Source: UBA5972 sp964567685 (GTDB taxonomy: Bacteria > Pseudomonadota > Alphaproteobacteria > Rhodobacterales > Rhodobacteraceae). From it: 64,000 nucleotides of DNA. The notes beneath the pieces were generated by a model that worked only from the letters and a program-made list of their open reading frames with translations, ran no database searches and was not told the DNA's origin. The number at the start of each line of letters is the position of its first letter. The first letter of the stretch is position 1. This document shows, one piece after another, positions 18,194-26,598 of this stretch. The stretch is from positions 20,669-84,668 of the forward strand of contig CAZMNO010000011.1 of the NCBI GenBank assembly GCA_964567685.1. The letters run 5' to 3'. A program made the position numbers and the translations under genes.

Positions 18194-18685
18194 TCAGGTG
18201 GCTTTTTGAATCAGGCCTGAAACCGCATCAAAGGCGCCGGGAACCAGTTCGATCTGCAGCAGGCGGTCCGGATTGGTTGGCGGTGGAAACTCAAGCGCCC
18301 AGGACCGACTGAACCCAAACCGGCGATAATAGGGCTCGTCACCGATCAGGATCACCCGTTTCCAGCCCGCCTTGCGGGCGCGTTCAAGACTGTCCCAGAT
18401 CAGCGATCCGCCAAGCCCCTCGCCCTGATGTGTCGGGTGAACGGCAACAGGGCCAAGCAACAGGGCTTTGACACCGCTGTCGCCGATCTGCACCGGCCAA
18501 TAGCGAATGGCCCCAGCGATACCATCGGTGACATCGCGCGCCACAAGTGATAGCTCGAAAATCCGCTCAACACCTTCCCGCAATCGATAAGAGGAAAGCG
18601 CTTCGCGCCCGGGCGCAAAGGCAAGGTCGAACAGATATTCAACCTCGTATTCATCTTCCTTTGTTTCGGGGGACAGGCGGAACAT
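18194..18685 (-). CDS. GNAT family N-acetyltransferase (YhbS-like)
   Basis: The 163-residue single-domain GNAT protein shows LGPVAVHPTHQGEGLGGSLI, the acetyl-CoA-binding Q/RxxGxG/A loop, followed by RARKAGWKRVILIGDEPYYRRFGFSRS, the typical YYxxFGF motif of the YhbS subgroup. The acceptor is unknown. It is convergent with ptsP and divergent from the flavin reductase gene. Confidence 0.88.
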   Translation of the reverse strand: MFRLSPETKEDEYEVEYLFDLAFAPGREALSSYRLREGVERIFELSLVARDVTDGIAGAIRYWPVQIGDSGVKALLLGPVAVHPTHQGEGLGGSLIWDSLERARKAGWKRVILIGDEPYYRRFGFSRSWALEFPPPTNPDRLLQIELVPGAFDAVSGLIQKAT

Positions 18686-18795
18686 CTGGCAGGCGGACCC
18701 GATCTAGGCGAACTGGATTTCGCGAAACCGCTGAAACCTCTGGAATTTTCCCTAGCACGGCGCTACCCCTTGGGCAAACCAGAATGGATCGCCCG

Positions 18796-19380
18796 ATGTT
18801 CTATCGCCCCGAAGAAGGCCACGGCCTGCCGCACAACCCCTTTAACGCGATCATCACACCGCGCCCAATCGGCTGGATTTCGTCCCGCTCTGCCGACGGG
18901 GGCGACAATCTGGCCCCTTATTCGTTTTTCAACGGCATCGCCTATATTCCGCCGCAGGTTATGTTCTCGTCAACCGGCAGTAAGGACAGCCTCAGCAATA
19001 TCCGGCAAACCGGGGTTTTCTGCGTCAATGTAGTTTCAGAGGCTTTGACCGACGCAATGAATATCACATCGGAAAACTTTGACCATTCCGTTGATGAATT
19101 TGATATCGCGGGCCTTGAAAAACTGGCCTGTAAAACCATCGACTGTGCCCGCGTCGCAGGTGCACCTGCTGCGCTTGAATGCAAGATGACCGAAATCCAT
19201 CAGATTGAAGGTGCCGATAACTTCGTCGTATTCGGCGAGGTGACGGGCATTCATCTTGCCGATGATTGTCTGGTTGACGGGCGCTTTGATGTCACCCGTT
19301 TCAACCCGCTGGCGCGCCTCGGCTATCGCGACTATTCCGTGGTGAATACGCTTTTTGAATTGAAACGTCCCGATGATTGA
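18796..19380 (+). CDS. Flavin reductase family protein (FMN-binding split barrel)
   Basis: The protein of about 194 residues matches the flavin reductase-like family: FYRPEEGHGLPHNPFNAIITPRPIGWISS, APYSFFNGIAYIPPQVMFSS, DSLSNIRQTGVFCVNVVS, and the late FGEVTGIHLADD. It binds FMN and may reduce flavin with NAD(P)H or act as a flavoprotein oxidoreductase. Homologues usually start at MFYRP, hence the ATG at 18796. ATG 18784 would add MDRP, and the open frame back to 18547 overlaps the GNAT gene without homology. mtnP starts 9 bp downstream. Confidence 0.87.
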   Translation: MFYRPEEGHGLPHNPFNAIITPRPIGWISSRSADGGDNLAPYSFFNGIAYIPPQVMFSSTGSKDSLSNIRQTGVFCVNVVSEALTDAMNITSENFDHSVDEFDIAGLEKLACKTIDCARVAGAPAALECKMTEIHQIEGADNFVVFGEVTGIHLADDCLVDGRFDVTRFNPLARLGYRDYSVVNTLFELKRPDD

Positions 19381-19389
19381 GGAGACAAC

Positions 19390-20258
<869 letters not shown>

Positions 20259-20262
<4 letters not shown>

Positions 20263-21548
20263 GCACAGGAGGCCATAGACGGGTCTTCCTCTTGGGGGCA
20301 GACGGGTTTATCGGCCGGCATCTTGCATTTGCATTTCGCAAGGCCGGGCTTGAGGTGGTCTGCTCCGCCCGGCGGGTCTCGCGGCTATCTCAAATGGGGT
20401 TTGAGACTTTTCAGGCCGATCTGACCAATCCCGGAACGCATGATCCCGAATTCTGGCGTGGCCATCTGAGAGAGGTTGATTTCGTCGTCATTGCCGCTGG
20501 TTTGCTGACCGGCTCAGCCAGAGCCTTTGAGGCCGTTCATGAACTGGCCCCAAAGGCGATTTATGCGGCCATGAAACAGGGATCACGTGCCGTGTTGATC
20601 TCTGCCGTCGGGCTTGAGGCTGATACCCCTTTTGCCCACTTCCGTCGGCGCGGGGAAGCCATCGCCAACGAGGCCCCGGTAGACGCAACCATCCTGCGGC
20701 CCGGTCTGGTTCTCGCAGATACCTCTTACGGCGGCTCATCCCTGTTGCGGGCTCTTGCGGCTCTGCCCTTCGTCACACCGGTTATCGGCAGGGGAGATCA
20801 ACGGTTCAATCCGCTGCATGTCGATGATTTGGCAAAAGTGGTGCGGGCTGTGCTGCACAGCAGGAAACCTCTTGGCACGCTTGAAGTCGGCGGTCCGGAA
20901 ACTGTCACTCTGACAGACGTTCTGGCTTCCTACCGGCGCTGGCTGGGGCTGCCGAAGTCCCGGCTTCTGTCCATACCGCCCGGCATTGCATTGATGATTG
21001 GCAAGGCAGGTGACGCGCTGGCGCTCGGTCCGGTTTCCGCCACCTCAGTCAACCAGCTTGCCACCGGAATTGGCGCAAATACCGAGGCGCTGGAAAAAGA
21101 GCTTTCCCCCAATCTCAGACCTATATCAGAATTCATCAGCACCCGCCCCGCCGCCACGCAGGACCTGTGGCAGGCGCGGCTCTATCTTCTTCGACCGCTT
21201 CTTCGTCTTGGTCTTGGCGTGATGTGGCTGGTCTCCGGCCTTCTTGGCCTGTTGCTCCCGCTTAGCCATTGGAGCGCGGCTTTCGCCGCCTCGGGCCTAT
21301 CAGAAACCAGCCTGATGTTGCTGGCCAAAACCGGTGGGGTTCTGGACCTCACCCTCGCTCTGGCACTGTTCAGGGCATGGCACCCAACCCTCACCGGAGT
21401 TCTGCAATTATCCGTGGTTGGCATCTACACCCTTGCCCTCACTTTCCTTGCCCCTGTCCTGCGGCTCGATCCCTTTGGCGGATTGCTCAAAAACATCCCT
21501 GTCCTTTTGCTGATCCTCGTCTGGATGGTGCTGGAGGAAGAGCGATGA
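20259..21548 (+). CDS. NAD-dependent epimerase/dehydratase fused to DoxX-like membrane domain
   Basis: The GTG start at 20259 overlaps the mtnP stop. Residues about 1-290 are an atypical SDR with VFLLGADGFIGRHLA (NAD binding), VVIAAGLLTG, LRPGLVLADTSYGGSSLLRALAALPF and NPLHVDDLAKVVRAVL. Residues about 305-429 are four hydrophobic helices of the DoxX-like family (LRLGLGVMWLVSGLLGLLLP, DLTLALALF). The same fusion occurs in many Proteobacteria with unknown substrate. Membrane anchoring suggests action on a lipid or quinone-type substrate, which is inference. It is coupled to the following DUF2269 gene. Confidence 0.85.
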
Positions 21549-22030
21549 CGGATCCCTATCTGATCGCCAAATGGATCCATATCCTGTCATCAACCCTCCT
21601 CTTCGGCACCGGTATCGGCACTGCTTTTCAGATGGTCTGGGCGTTTCGTACGGGACGGGTCGAGACCATCCATTCGGTTGCAAAAGGGGTGGTTGTTGCC
21701 GATTGGATTTTCACCACACCTGCCGGGATCATCCAACCGCTTAGCGGGTTCTGGCTGGTCTGGCTGCTAGGGTTTGCTCTGTTTGAGCCCTGGCTGATCC
21801 TCACCTACATCCTTTATGTCATTGCGTTTTTATGCTGGGCACCCGTGGTGCATCTGCAAATACGCATCCGCGATCTGGCAGGGCAGGCACTTGCCGAAAA
21901 CCAACCCCTTTCCATCGAAGCAACCCGGCTCTACCGCATCTGGTTCACCCTTGGCTGGCCCGCCTTTCTCAGCCTGATCGTGATTTTCTGGCTGATGATC
22001 GCCAAACCGGCGCTTTGGGCGGCTGGCTAG
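21545..22030 (+). CDS. DUF2269 family integral membrane protein
   Basis: ATG 21545 overlaps the preceding stop (ATGA) and gives 161 residues: MTDPYLIAKWIHILSSTLLFGTG, GIGTAFQMVWA, then three further membrane helices and an RLYRIWFTLGWPAFLSLIVIFWLMIAKP end. This pattern is the DUF2269 family of four-helix membrane proteins. An in-frame extension back to 21269 overlaps the previous gene and is a shadow. Its constant pairing with the SDR-DoxX gene suggests a shared membrane function. Confidence 0.87.
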   Translation: MTDPYLIAKWIHILSSTLLFGTGIGTAFQMVWAFRTGRVETIHSVAKGVVVADWIFTTPAGIIQPLSGFWLVWLLGFALFEPWLILTYILYVIAFLCWAPVVHLQIRIRDLAGQALAENQPLSIEATRLYRIWFTLGWPAFLSLIVIFWLMIAKPALWAAG

Positions 22031-22887
22031 CAGCCATGCGTGCGCGAATAGGCATTGAGCGCGGGCGGCTCCCAACCCTCAAGCGATCCTGCAAGCGGTT
22101 CAAACACCTCAACCAGCAGCGGATAGCAGGCCGCCGCATCATCTGAATGCGAAGTCGAGCAATCCCCGCCAGGACAGGCCGAAAGACACCCAAGAAGATC
22201 AATTTCAGCAAAAAACTCCAGATAATCACCGGGGCGCACCGGGCTGGCTTTCATGAAATACTGGTGCGTGTCTTTCGTGAACCCCGTGCACATGAAAACA
22301 TTCAGAACGTCATGCACCAGTGGCTCCACTTCCGCCAATGATCGCCCGGTTTCCGCCGCCATTGCCCGTGTCAGGTTGGAGTGGCAGCAATGATGGTAAT
22401 CGACCCCGCTCAAGACCTGATTGGTATATGGATCGCAGCGCGTGCCGATCACATCATGGACCGAACCACCAAAGGCATCAAACCCGTACCAGTCCAGCGT
22501 ATCTCGGGTGATCGTCGCCATCGGGCGCATCTGCGGGAAAGACGACCACATACTGTCACCCGTTGACAGATGCGTGCCATGCAACGCCCGCGTCTTGCCT
22601 GAATAAAATCGCTCAGATAGGTCACGGGCATTGAACAGGTTCAGATCCCCAACCTGCGGGCCTTCCATCGACACGATGCGAAAGAAATGCCCCGCCGGAA
22701 CGTGGAAGCACGCAGCGTCGCGTGGTAGGGCGGTTACCTCGGCGGTTTTTCTCATGCCTTTGCGGGCTTTGCGCAAAACACCCATCGGTCGCGCTGGCAA
22801 TGTATCCACCGGATAGCAGATGACGGGAATTACAGACTTTCGCGTTTCGGCATCTTCTGGGGCTGCGCATTCGGGCGTGTATTTCAT
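22027..22887 (-). CDS. DUF1989 / urea carboxylase-associated family protein
   Basis: ATG 22887 has AGGAGAGG six bases upstream and gives 286 residues beginning MKYTPECAAPED. The family marks are CFHVPAGHFFRIVSMEGPQVGDLNLFNARD, SERFYSGKTRALHGTHLSTGDSMWSSFP, DYHHCCHSNL, NVFMCTGFTKDTHQYFMKASP and LGCLSACPGGDCS. DUF1989 proteins are the urea carboxylase-associated UcaA/UcaB type and related carboxyguanidine deiminases that act on guanidine- or urea-like compounds. No urea carboxylase is next to it, so its role here is open. It is convergent with the DUF2269 gene, overlapping by four bases. Confidence 0.85.
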   Translation of the reverse strand: MKYTPECAAPEDAETRKSVIPVICYPVDTLPARPMGVLRKARKGMRKTAEVTALPRDAACFHVPAGHFFRIVSMEGPQVGDLNLFNARDLSERFYSGKTRALHGTHLSTGDSMWSSFPQMRPMATITRDTLDWYGFDAFGGSVHDVIGTRCDPYTNQVLSGVDYHHCCHSNLTRAMAAETGRSLAEVEPLVHDVLNVFMCTGFTKDTHQYFMKASPVRPGDYLEFFAEIDLLGCLSACPGGDCSTSHSDDAAACYPLLVEVFEPLAGSLEGWEPPALNAYSRTHGC

Positions 22888-23044
22888 CGCACCTCTCCTG
22901 ATTTTTCCCTTACTATCTTGACCGATGAACTGCGCAGGGCAAACCCCTACCTGACGCATCTTGCCCCAAAACCCATATTCGCTGTTTGCCTTGGCGCAAG
23001 AGACAGCTAAACCGGTTCTGTCGTATTTCGTTGATGAGGATCAC

Positions 23045-23584
23045 ATGGCCCGTTCCACCGATGTGAAGGATTATATCCGTACCATCCCCGACTTCCCCCA
23101 TGAAGGGATACAGTTTCGCGACGTGACCACGCTCTTTGCCGATGCCCGCGGCTTTCGCATGGCAATCGACCAGCTGCTGCATCCCTATGCGGGCGAGCGG
23201 ATCGATAAGGTGGTGGGGCTTGAAGCACGGGGATTCATCCTTGGAGGTGCCATTGCACACCAGCTATCGGTCGGTTTCGTGCCGATCCGCAAGAAGGGCA
23301 AACTGCCCGGCGCCACCATCGAAGAGGCCTATACGCTGGAATATGGCGAAGCGGTGATGGAAATGCATGATGACGTGATCGAAGCCGGTGAAAAGATCCT
23401 TGTCGTCGATGACCTGCTTGCCACCGGCGGCACCGCTGCTGCCGGCATTCGCCTGATCGAACGTGTGGGTGCCGAGGTCATGGGGTGCGCCTTCATCATC
23501 GACCTGCCCGAACTTGGCGGACGTAAAGTGCTCGATGACATGGGCATGAACGTCCATGTACTTTGTGAGTTCGAAGGCGGTTGA
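23045..23584 (+). CDS. apt: Adenine phosphoribosyltransferase
   Basis: ATG 23045 follows GAGG at good spacing. The 179-residue protein has VKDYIRTIPDFPHEGIQFRDVTTLF, GLEARGFILGGAIA and the PRPP-binding loop ILVVDDLLATGGTAAA. It converts adenine and PRPP to AMP. With mtnP upstream it completes the salvage of adenine released from methylthioadenosine. An in-frame upstream ATG at 22961 adds 28 residues that are not conserved in the family. Confidence 0.97.
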   Translation: MARSTDVKDYIRTIPDFPHEGIQFRDVTTLFADARGFRMAIDQLLHPYAGERIDKVVGLEARGFILGGAIAHQLSVGFVPIRKKGKLPGATIEEAYTLEYGEAVMEMHDDVIEAGEKILVVDDLLATGGTAAAGIRLIERVGAEVMGCAFIIDLPELGGRKVLDDMGMNVHVLCEFEGG

Positions 23585-23587
23585 GTC

Positions 23588-23602
23588 TTAACCAATTCTT
23601 AA
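23588..23602 (+). promoter_or_regulatory. CtrA-box-like site (TTAA-N7-TTAA) just after apt
   Basis: TTAACCAATTCTTAAC matches the full CtrA recognition sequence known from Caulobacter and Rhodobacterales, starting four bases after the apt stop. No gene starts within the next 280 bp on the plus strand, and the next gene on the minus strand ends there. It may serve an unannotated small RNA, be a relic of a lost gene, or be chance. Confidence 0.4.
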
Positions 23603-23651
23603 CCCTGCAACGCCAGACTGGGCCCAGTAACGAGTTATTGAGGCATCGAAT

Positions 23652-23689
23652 GGGGGCTTCACCCCCCTTCGGCTTGTGCCGGAGGGGGG
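23652..23689 (+). other. Two mutually exclusive GC hairpins downstream of apt
   Basis: GGGGG at 23652-23656 can pair with the C-run at 23662-23667. The same C-run plus the next bases (23662-23673) can instead pair over 12 bp with 23678-23689 around a TTGT loop. Only one can form at a time. No U-run follows, so it is not a standard intrinsic terminator. It lies between the 3' ends of apt and the glyoxalase gene. The rest of 23585-23884 holds a partial repeat copy and no coding sequence. Confidence 0.4.
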
Positions 23690-23776
23690 ACGTTCCCACC
23701 GCCTCGGTCAGGCGAAATATCAGCAGCGTGTCACGGACGCGCTGGCTGTCCCCTCATAACAGATTCCAAACAGACA

Positions 23777-23824
23777 GGTGCGCGACAGCTATGCGCGGCG
23801 GGCTGCACCCTTTGTTCCGCGCTC
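23777..23824 (+). repeat. Palindromic intergenic repeat, partial copy R1
   Basis: The stretch GCGCGACAGCTATGCGCGGC followed by GGGCTGCACCCTTTGTTCCGCGC matches the right-hand core of copies at 32154-32330, 45096-45162 and 62611-62780. The left inverted arm is missing. Two substitutions in the small hairpin (CTGCACCC against CTTCGCCC) show decay. Confidence 0.55.
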
Positions 23825-23884
23825 AAGTGGTTTGCAGCTCAGGGTAAAATCGAACGGTGGTTTCGACTTGCGAATGAGTTGCTC

Positions 23885-24274
23885 CTAAGAACCGTTGGCG
23901 TAAGACACCACCTCAATCTCAACCCCATCCGGGCCATCGAAATAAAACCGGCAACCGGGCGCGTAATCGGCGTGGGAATGGGGTGTGTATCCTGCGTCTT
24001 TGACCTTTTTCTCAACCTGATCCAGATTGCTGACAACGACACCCAGATGGTTCAACCCGCCGGGTGTCTGGTAGGAATCCGTGCCTTTTGCATCGCCGCC
24101 ACCTGAATACAACGCGACATAGCTTCCATCGCCACCGACATGCACCGAAAGCCCGTCATTTGTAGCCGCTCCGCGCCAGCGGACTTTCCAGTCAAACAGA
24201 TCGCATAGCAGGGCAGCAAACCCATCCGGGTCGCTGACGGTCACATTGGCATGTTCAAGAAACGCTTGGGACAC
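23885..24274 (-). CDS. VOC (glyoxalase/bleomycin-resistance fold) family protein, SoxR-controlled
   Basis: A 129-residue protein of the vicinal oxygen chelate fold: FLEHANVTVSDPDGFAALLCDLFDW, then GGLNHLGVVVSNLDQVEKKVKDAGY and GCRFYFDGPDGVEIEVVSY. It has possible metal ligands His in LEHAN and LNHLG, and Glu in VEIEVV. The GTG start at 24274 is chosen because GGAGA lies seven bases upstream and because the ATG at 24310 falls inside the promoter -10 hexamer. The gene lies directly behind a SoxR-type promoter and diverges from soxR. It probably detoxifies a redox-active or electrophilic compound. The exact reaction cannot be told. Confidence 0.85.
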   Translation of the reverse strand: MSQAFLEHANVTVSDPDGFAALLCDLFDWKVRWRGAATNDGLSVHVGGDGSYVALYSGGGDAKGTDSYQTPGGLNHLGVVVSNLDQVEKKVKDAGYTPHSHADYAPGCRFYFDGPDGVEIEVVSYANGS

Positions 24275-24309
24275 TTGTTTTCTCCACAGAGTTATATAAT
24301 GATTCTTCA

Positions 24310-24340
24310 ACTATAATTCCTCAAGTCAACTTTAGGTGAA
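24310..24340 (-). promoter_or_regulatory. SoxR-type promoter of the VOC gene (overlong 19-bp spacer with SoxR box)
   Basis: On the minus strand -35 TTCACC (24335-24340) and -10 TATAGT (24310-24315) are separated by 19 bp, the overlong spacing used by MerR-family activators. The spacer region holds CCTCAAGTCAACTTTAGG (24319-24336), matching the known SoxR box CCTCAAGTTNNCTTGAGG at all but one fixed position. The soxR gene starts 19 bp away on the other strand, so it is probably autoregulated. Confidence 0.85.
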
Positions 24341-24354
24341 GAGGTTTTTCACAA

Positions 24355-24813
24355 GTGTCGGAATATATACCAATCGGCTATGTGGCACGTCGAACGGGTT
24401 TGGCGGTATCCGCAATCCGTTATTATGAAAGCGTCGGTCTGATCAAACCCGTGCGCTCCATTAGCGGTCAGCGCCAGTTCCGGCGCGCCGATATCCGACG
24501 CCTGTCATTCATTCAGATTGCGCAGCAGATGGGGTTTTCGATTTCAGAAATCCGCGAGCGCTTGTCGAACCTGCCCAATAGCCGCACACCCAACAAGCGG
24601 GACTGGCAGATCATCAGCAAAAACTTCCGTGAGGTGCTGGACCAAAAAATCGCCACGCTTGAAAAAATGCGTGACAATCTGGATGGCTGCATCGGGTGCG
24701 GGTGTCTTTCACTTAGCCGGTGTCGCCTTTACAACGCCGATGACACCGCACGCCGCTACGGTCCGGGGGCACGTTTTCTTCTTGGTGATACCGCAGATCC
24801 AGATATCAAATAG
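24355..24813 (+). CDS. soxR: Redox-sensitive transcriptional activator SoxR
   Basis: The GTG start at 24355 gives 152 residues. The N-terminal MerR winged helix IGYVARRTGLAVSAIRYYESVGLI is followed by the dimerization helix and the [2Fe-2S] ligands C112, C115, C117 and C123 in CIGCGCLSLSRC (CX2CXCX5C), which separates SoxR from other MerR proteins. Oxidation or nitrosylation of the cluster by redox-cycling compounds or NO activates the target promoter. The SoxR box between it and the VOC gene identifies that gene as the local target. The organism-wide soxS of enterics is not expected here. Confidence 0.96.
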   Translation: MSEYIPIGYVARRTGLAVSAIRYYESVGLIKPVRSISGQRQFRRADIRRLSFIQIAQQMGFSISEIRERLSNLPNSRTPNKRDWQIISKNFREVLDQKIATLEKMRDNLDGCIGCGCLSLSRCRLYNADDTARRYGPGARFLLGDTADPDIK

Positions 24814-24822
24814 GCGCCGCTT

Positions 24823-26481
24823 TCAACTCTCGTCGCGCCAGCGATTGACAATTGGATAGCGCCGGTCAAGCCAGAACGCTGCCCCTGATGTGCGGGCGCC
24901 GGGGGCTGACTGAAACCGTTTATATTCAGAGATATAGATCAGATGCTCCACCCGTTTGACCGTCGCCCGGTCAAACCCCGCCGCAACGATCTCGGCCACC
25001 GACTGATCATGGTCGATCAGTCTCTCCAGAATGGCATCCAACACTTCGTAGGGTGGCAGGCTGTCCTGGTCCTTCTGGTCTTCGCGCAATTCCGCTGAGG
25101 GGGGTTTGTCGATCACTGATGGCGGGATCACTTCACCCTCAGGGCCCATCATCCAAGAGCGGTGGTTGGCGTTGCGCCAGCGGCAGGTCTCAAACACCCG
25201 CATTTTATATAGGTCCTTGATCGGGTTATACCCCCCCGCCATATCGCCATAGATCGTCGCATAGCCAACCGCGACCTCGGATTTATTACCTGTGGTCAGA
25301 AGCATCTCACCAAACTTGTTGCTCATCGCCATCAGCAAAAGCCCGCGTAGGCGCGACTGAATGTTTTCTTCGGTCAGATCAGCGTCAGTACCGGCAAATA
25401 TCGGCGCAAGTGTTTCGGTAATCGCCTGTCGGCCAGCCGAAATCGGCACCGTATCAAGCTGGCAATCAAGCCTCGTTGCAATCTCCGTCGCATCATCAAG
25501 CGAGCTTTGCGAGGTATATTCCGAAGGCAGCATCACAGAGCGCACATTCTCAGGTCCCAGCGCATCGGCAGCAATCACCGCAACAATGGCGGAATCGATT
25601 CCGCCCGAAAGCCCTAAGAGCACCTTCTTGAATCCGGTTTTGCCCATGTAGTCGCGCAGGGCCTCGACCATCACCCGGTAATCCTGCTCCCAGACATCGG
25701 GAAAGGTCTTGAGCGTGCCTTTTTCCGCCCGCCAGCCCTTCGGCCCGCGCTCAAAATCCACATGGGCGATTTCCTCGTCAAAAATCGACATTTGCATGGC
25801 CAGTTCGCCACCGGGATTAAGCACGAAAGAGGCACCGTCAAACACCTGATCGTCCTGCCCGCCGACCATATTCAGATAGACCAGCGGCAATCCGGTCTCG
25901 ACCACCCGTGCCACCATCTGACTGACCCGACGGTCGAATTTATTGCGGTAGTAAGGCGAGCCATTGGGCACCAGCAGGATATCTGCACCTGATTCCTGCA
26001 AAGATTCACAAACGTCCTGATGCCAGGCATCCTCGCAAATCGGTGAACCGATGCGAACGCCATTCAGATTGAACGGCCCGGCAACCGGCCCGTGTTCAAA
26101 AAGTCTCTTTTCATCAAACACATGTGTGTTGGGTAAGTGGTGTTTCTTGACGGTGGCAGCAATCGCGCCGTCTTTCAGAATGAAATAGGCATTGAATAGC
26201 GCGCCATCCTCATAAAGCGGGCCACCAATGCCGATGGCGGGTCCCTCGGCGCAATCTTTTGCAAGCGCCTCGACATGCGCCATGGCATCGCGGAAAAAGG
26301 CCGGTTTCAGCATCAGATCCTGAGTTTGATACCCGGTCATGAACAATTCCGGCAGGCACAGCATATCGGCGGATGCCGCCTTAGCCTCAGCATGTGCATT
26401 CCGGGCTTTTGCCGCGTTTCCGGCCAGATCCCCCACCGTCGGGTTCAGTTGGGCCAGCGTCAGGCGAATCCGGTCGAACAT
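24823..26481 (-). CDS. nadE: Glutamine-dependent NAD+ synthetase
   Basis: ATG 26481 follows AAGGA at nine bases and gives 552 residues, the usual length. The N-terminal nitrilase-type glutaminase domain (residues 1 to about 270) shows its Glu (CLPELFMTGY), Lys (VKKHHLPN) and Cys (GSPICEDAWH). The C-terminal synthetase domain has the pyrophosphate loop LLGLSGGIDSAI, TTGNKSEVAVGYATIYGDMAGGYNPIKDLYK. It amidates deamido-NAD using glutamine, the last step of NAD synthesis. It converges on soxR. Confidence 0.96.
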   Translation of the reverse strand: MFDRIRLTLAQLNPTVGDLAGNAAKARNAHAEAKAASADMLCLPELFMTGYQTQDLMLKPAFFRDAMAHVEALAKDCAEGPAIGIGGPLYEDGALFNAYFILKDGAIAATVKKHHLPNTHVFDEKRLFEHGPVAGPFNLNGVRIGSPICEDAWHQDVCESLQESGADILLVPNGSPYYRNKFDRRVSQMVARVVETGLPLVYLNMVGGQDDQVFDGASFVLNPGGELAMQMSIFDEEIAHVDFERGPKGWRAEKGTLKTFPDVWEQDYRVMVEALRDYMGKTGFKKVLLGLSGGIDSAIVAVIAADALGPENVRSVMLPSEYTSQSSLDDATEIATRLDCQLDTVPISAGRQAITETLAPIFAGTDADLTEENIQSRLRGLLLMAMSNKFGEMLLTTGNKSEVAVGYATIYGDMAGGYNPIKDLYKMRVFETCRWRNANHRSWMMGPEGEVIPPSVIDKPPSAELREDQKDQDSLPPYEVLDAILERLIDHDQSVAEIVAAGFDRATVKRVEHLIYISEYKRFQSAPGARTSGAAFWLDRRYPIVNRWRDES

Positions 26482-26598
26482 CGGCAATGGTTCCTTCAAC
26501 CTCACAATACGGTGCCAAGTTTTAGCAGAACCTCGCCGAAGGGAAAGCGGCTTCCTATGGGAAAACCGTTGTCAGCCAAAACCCAAAGCCCTAATGTC

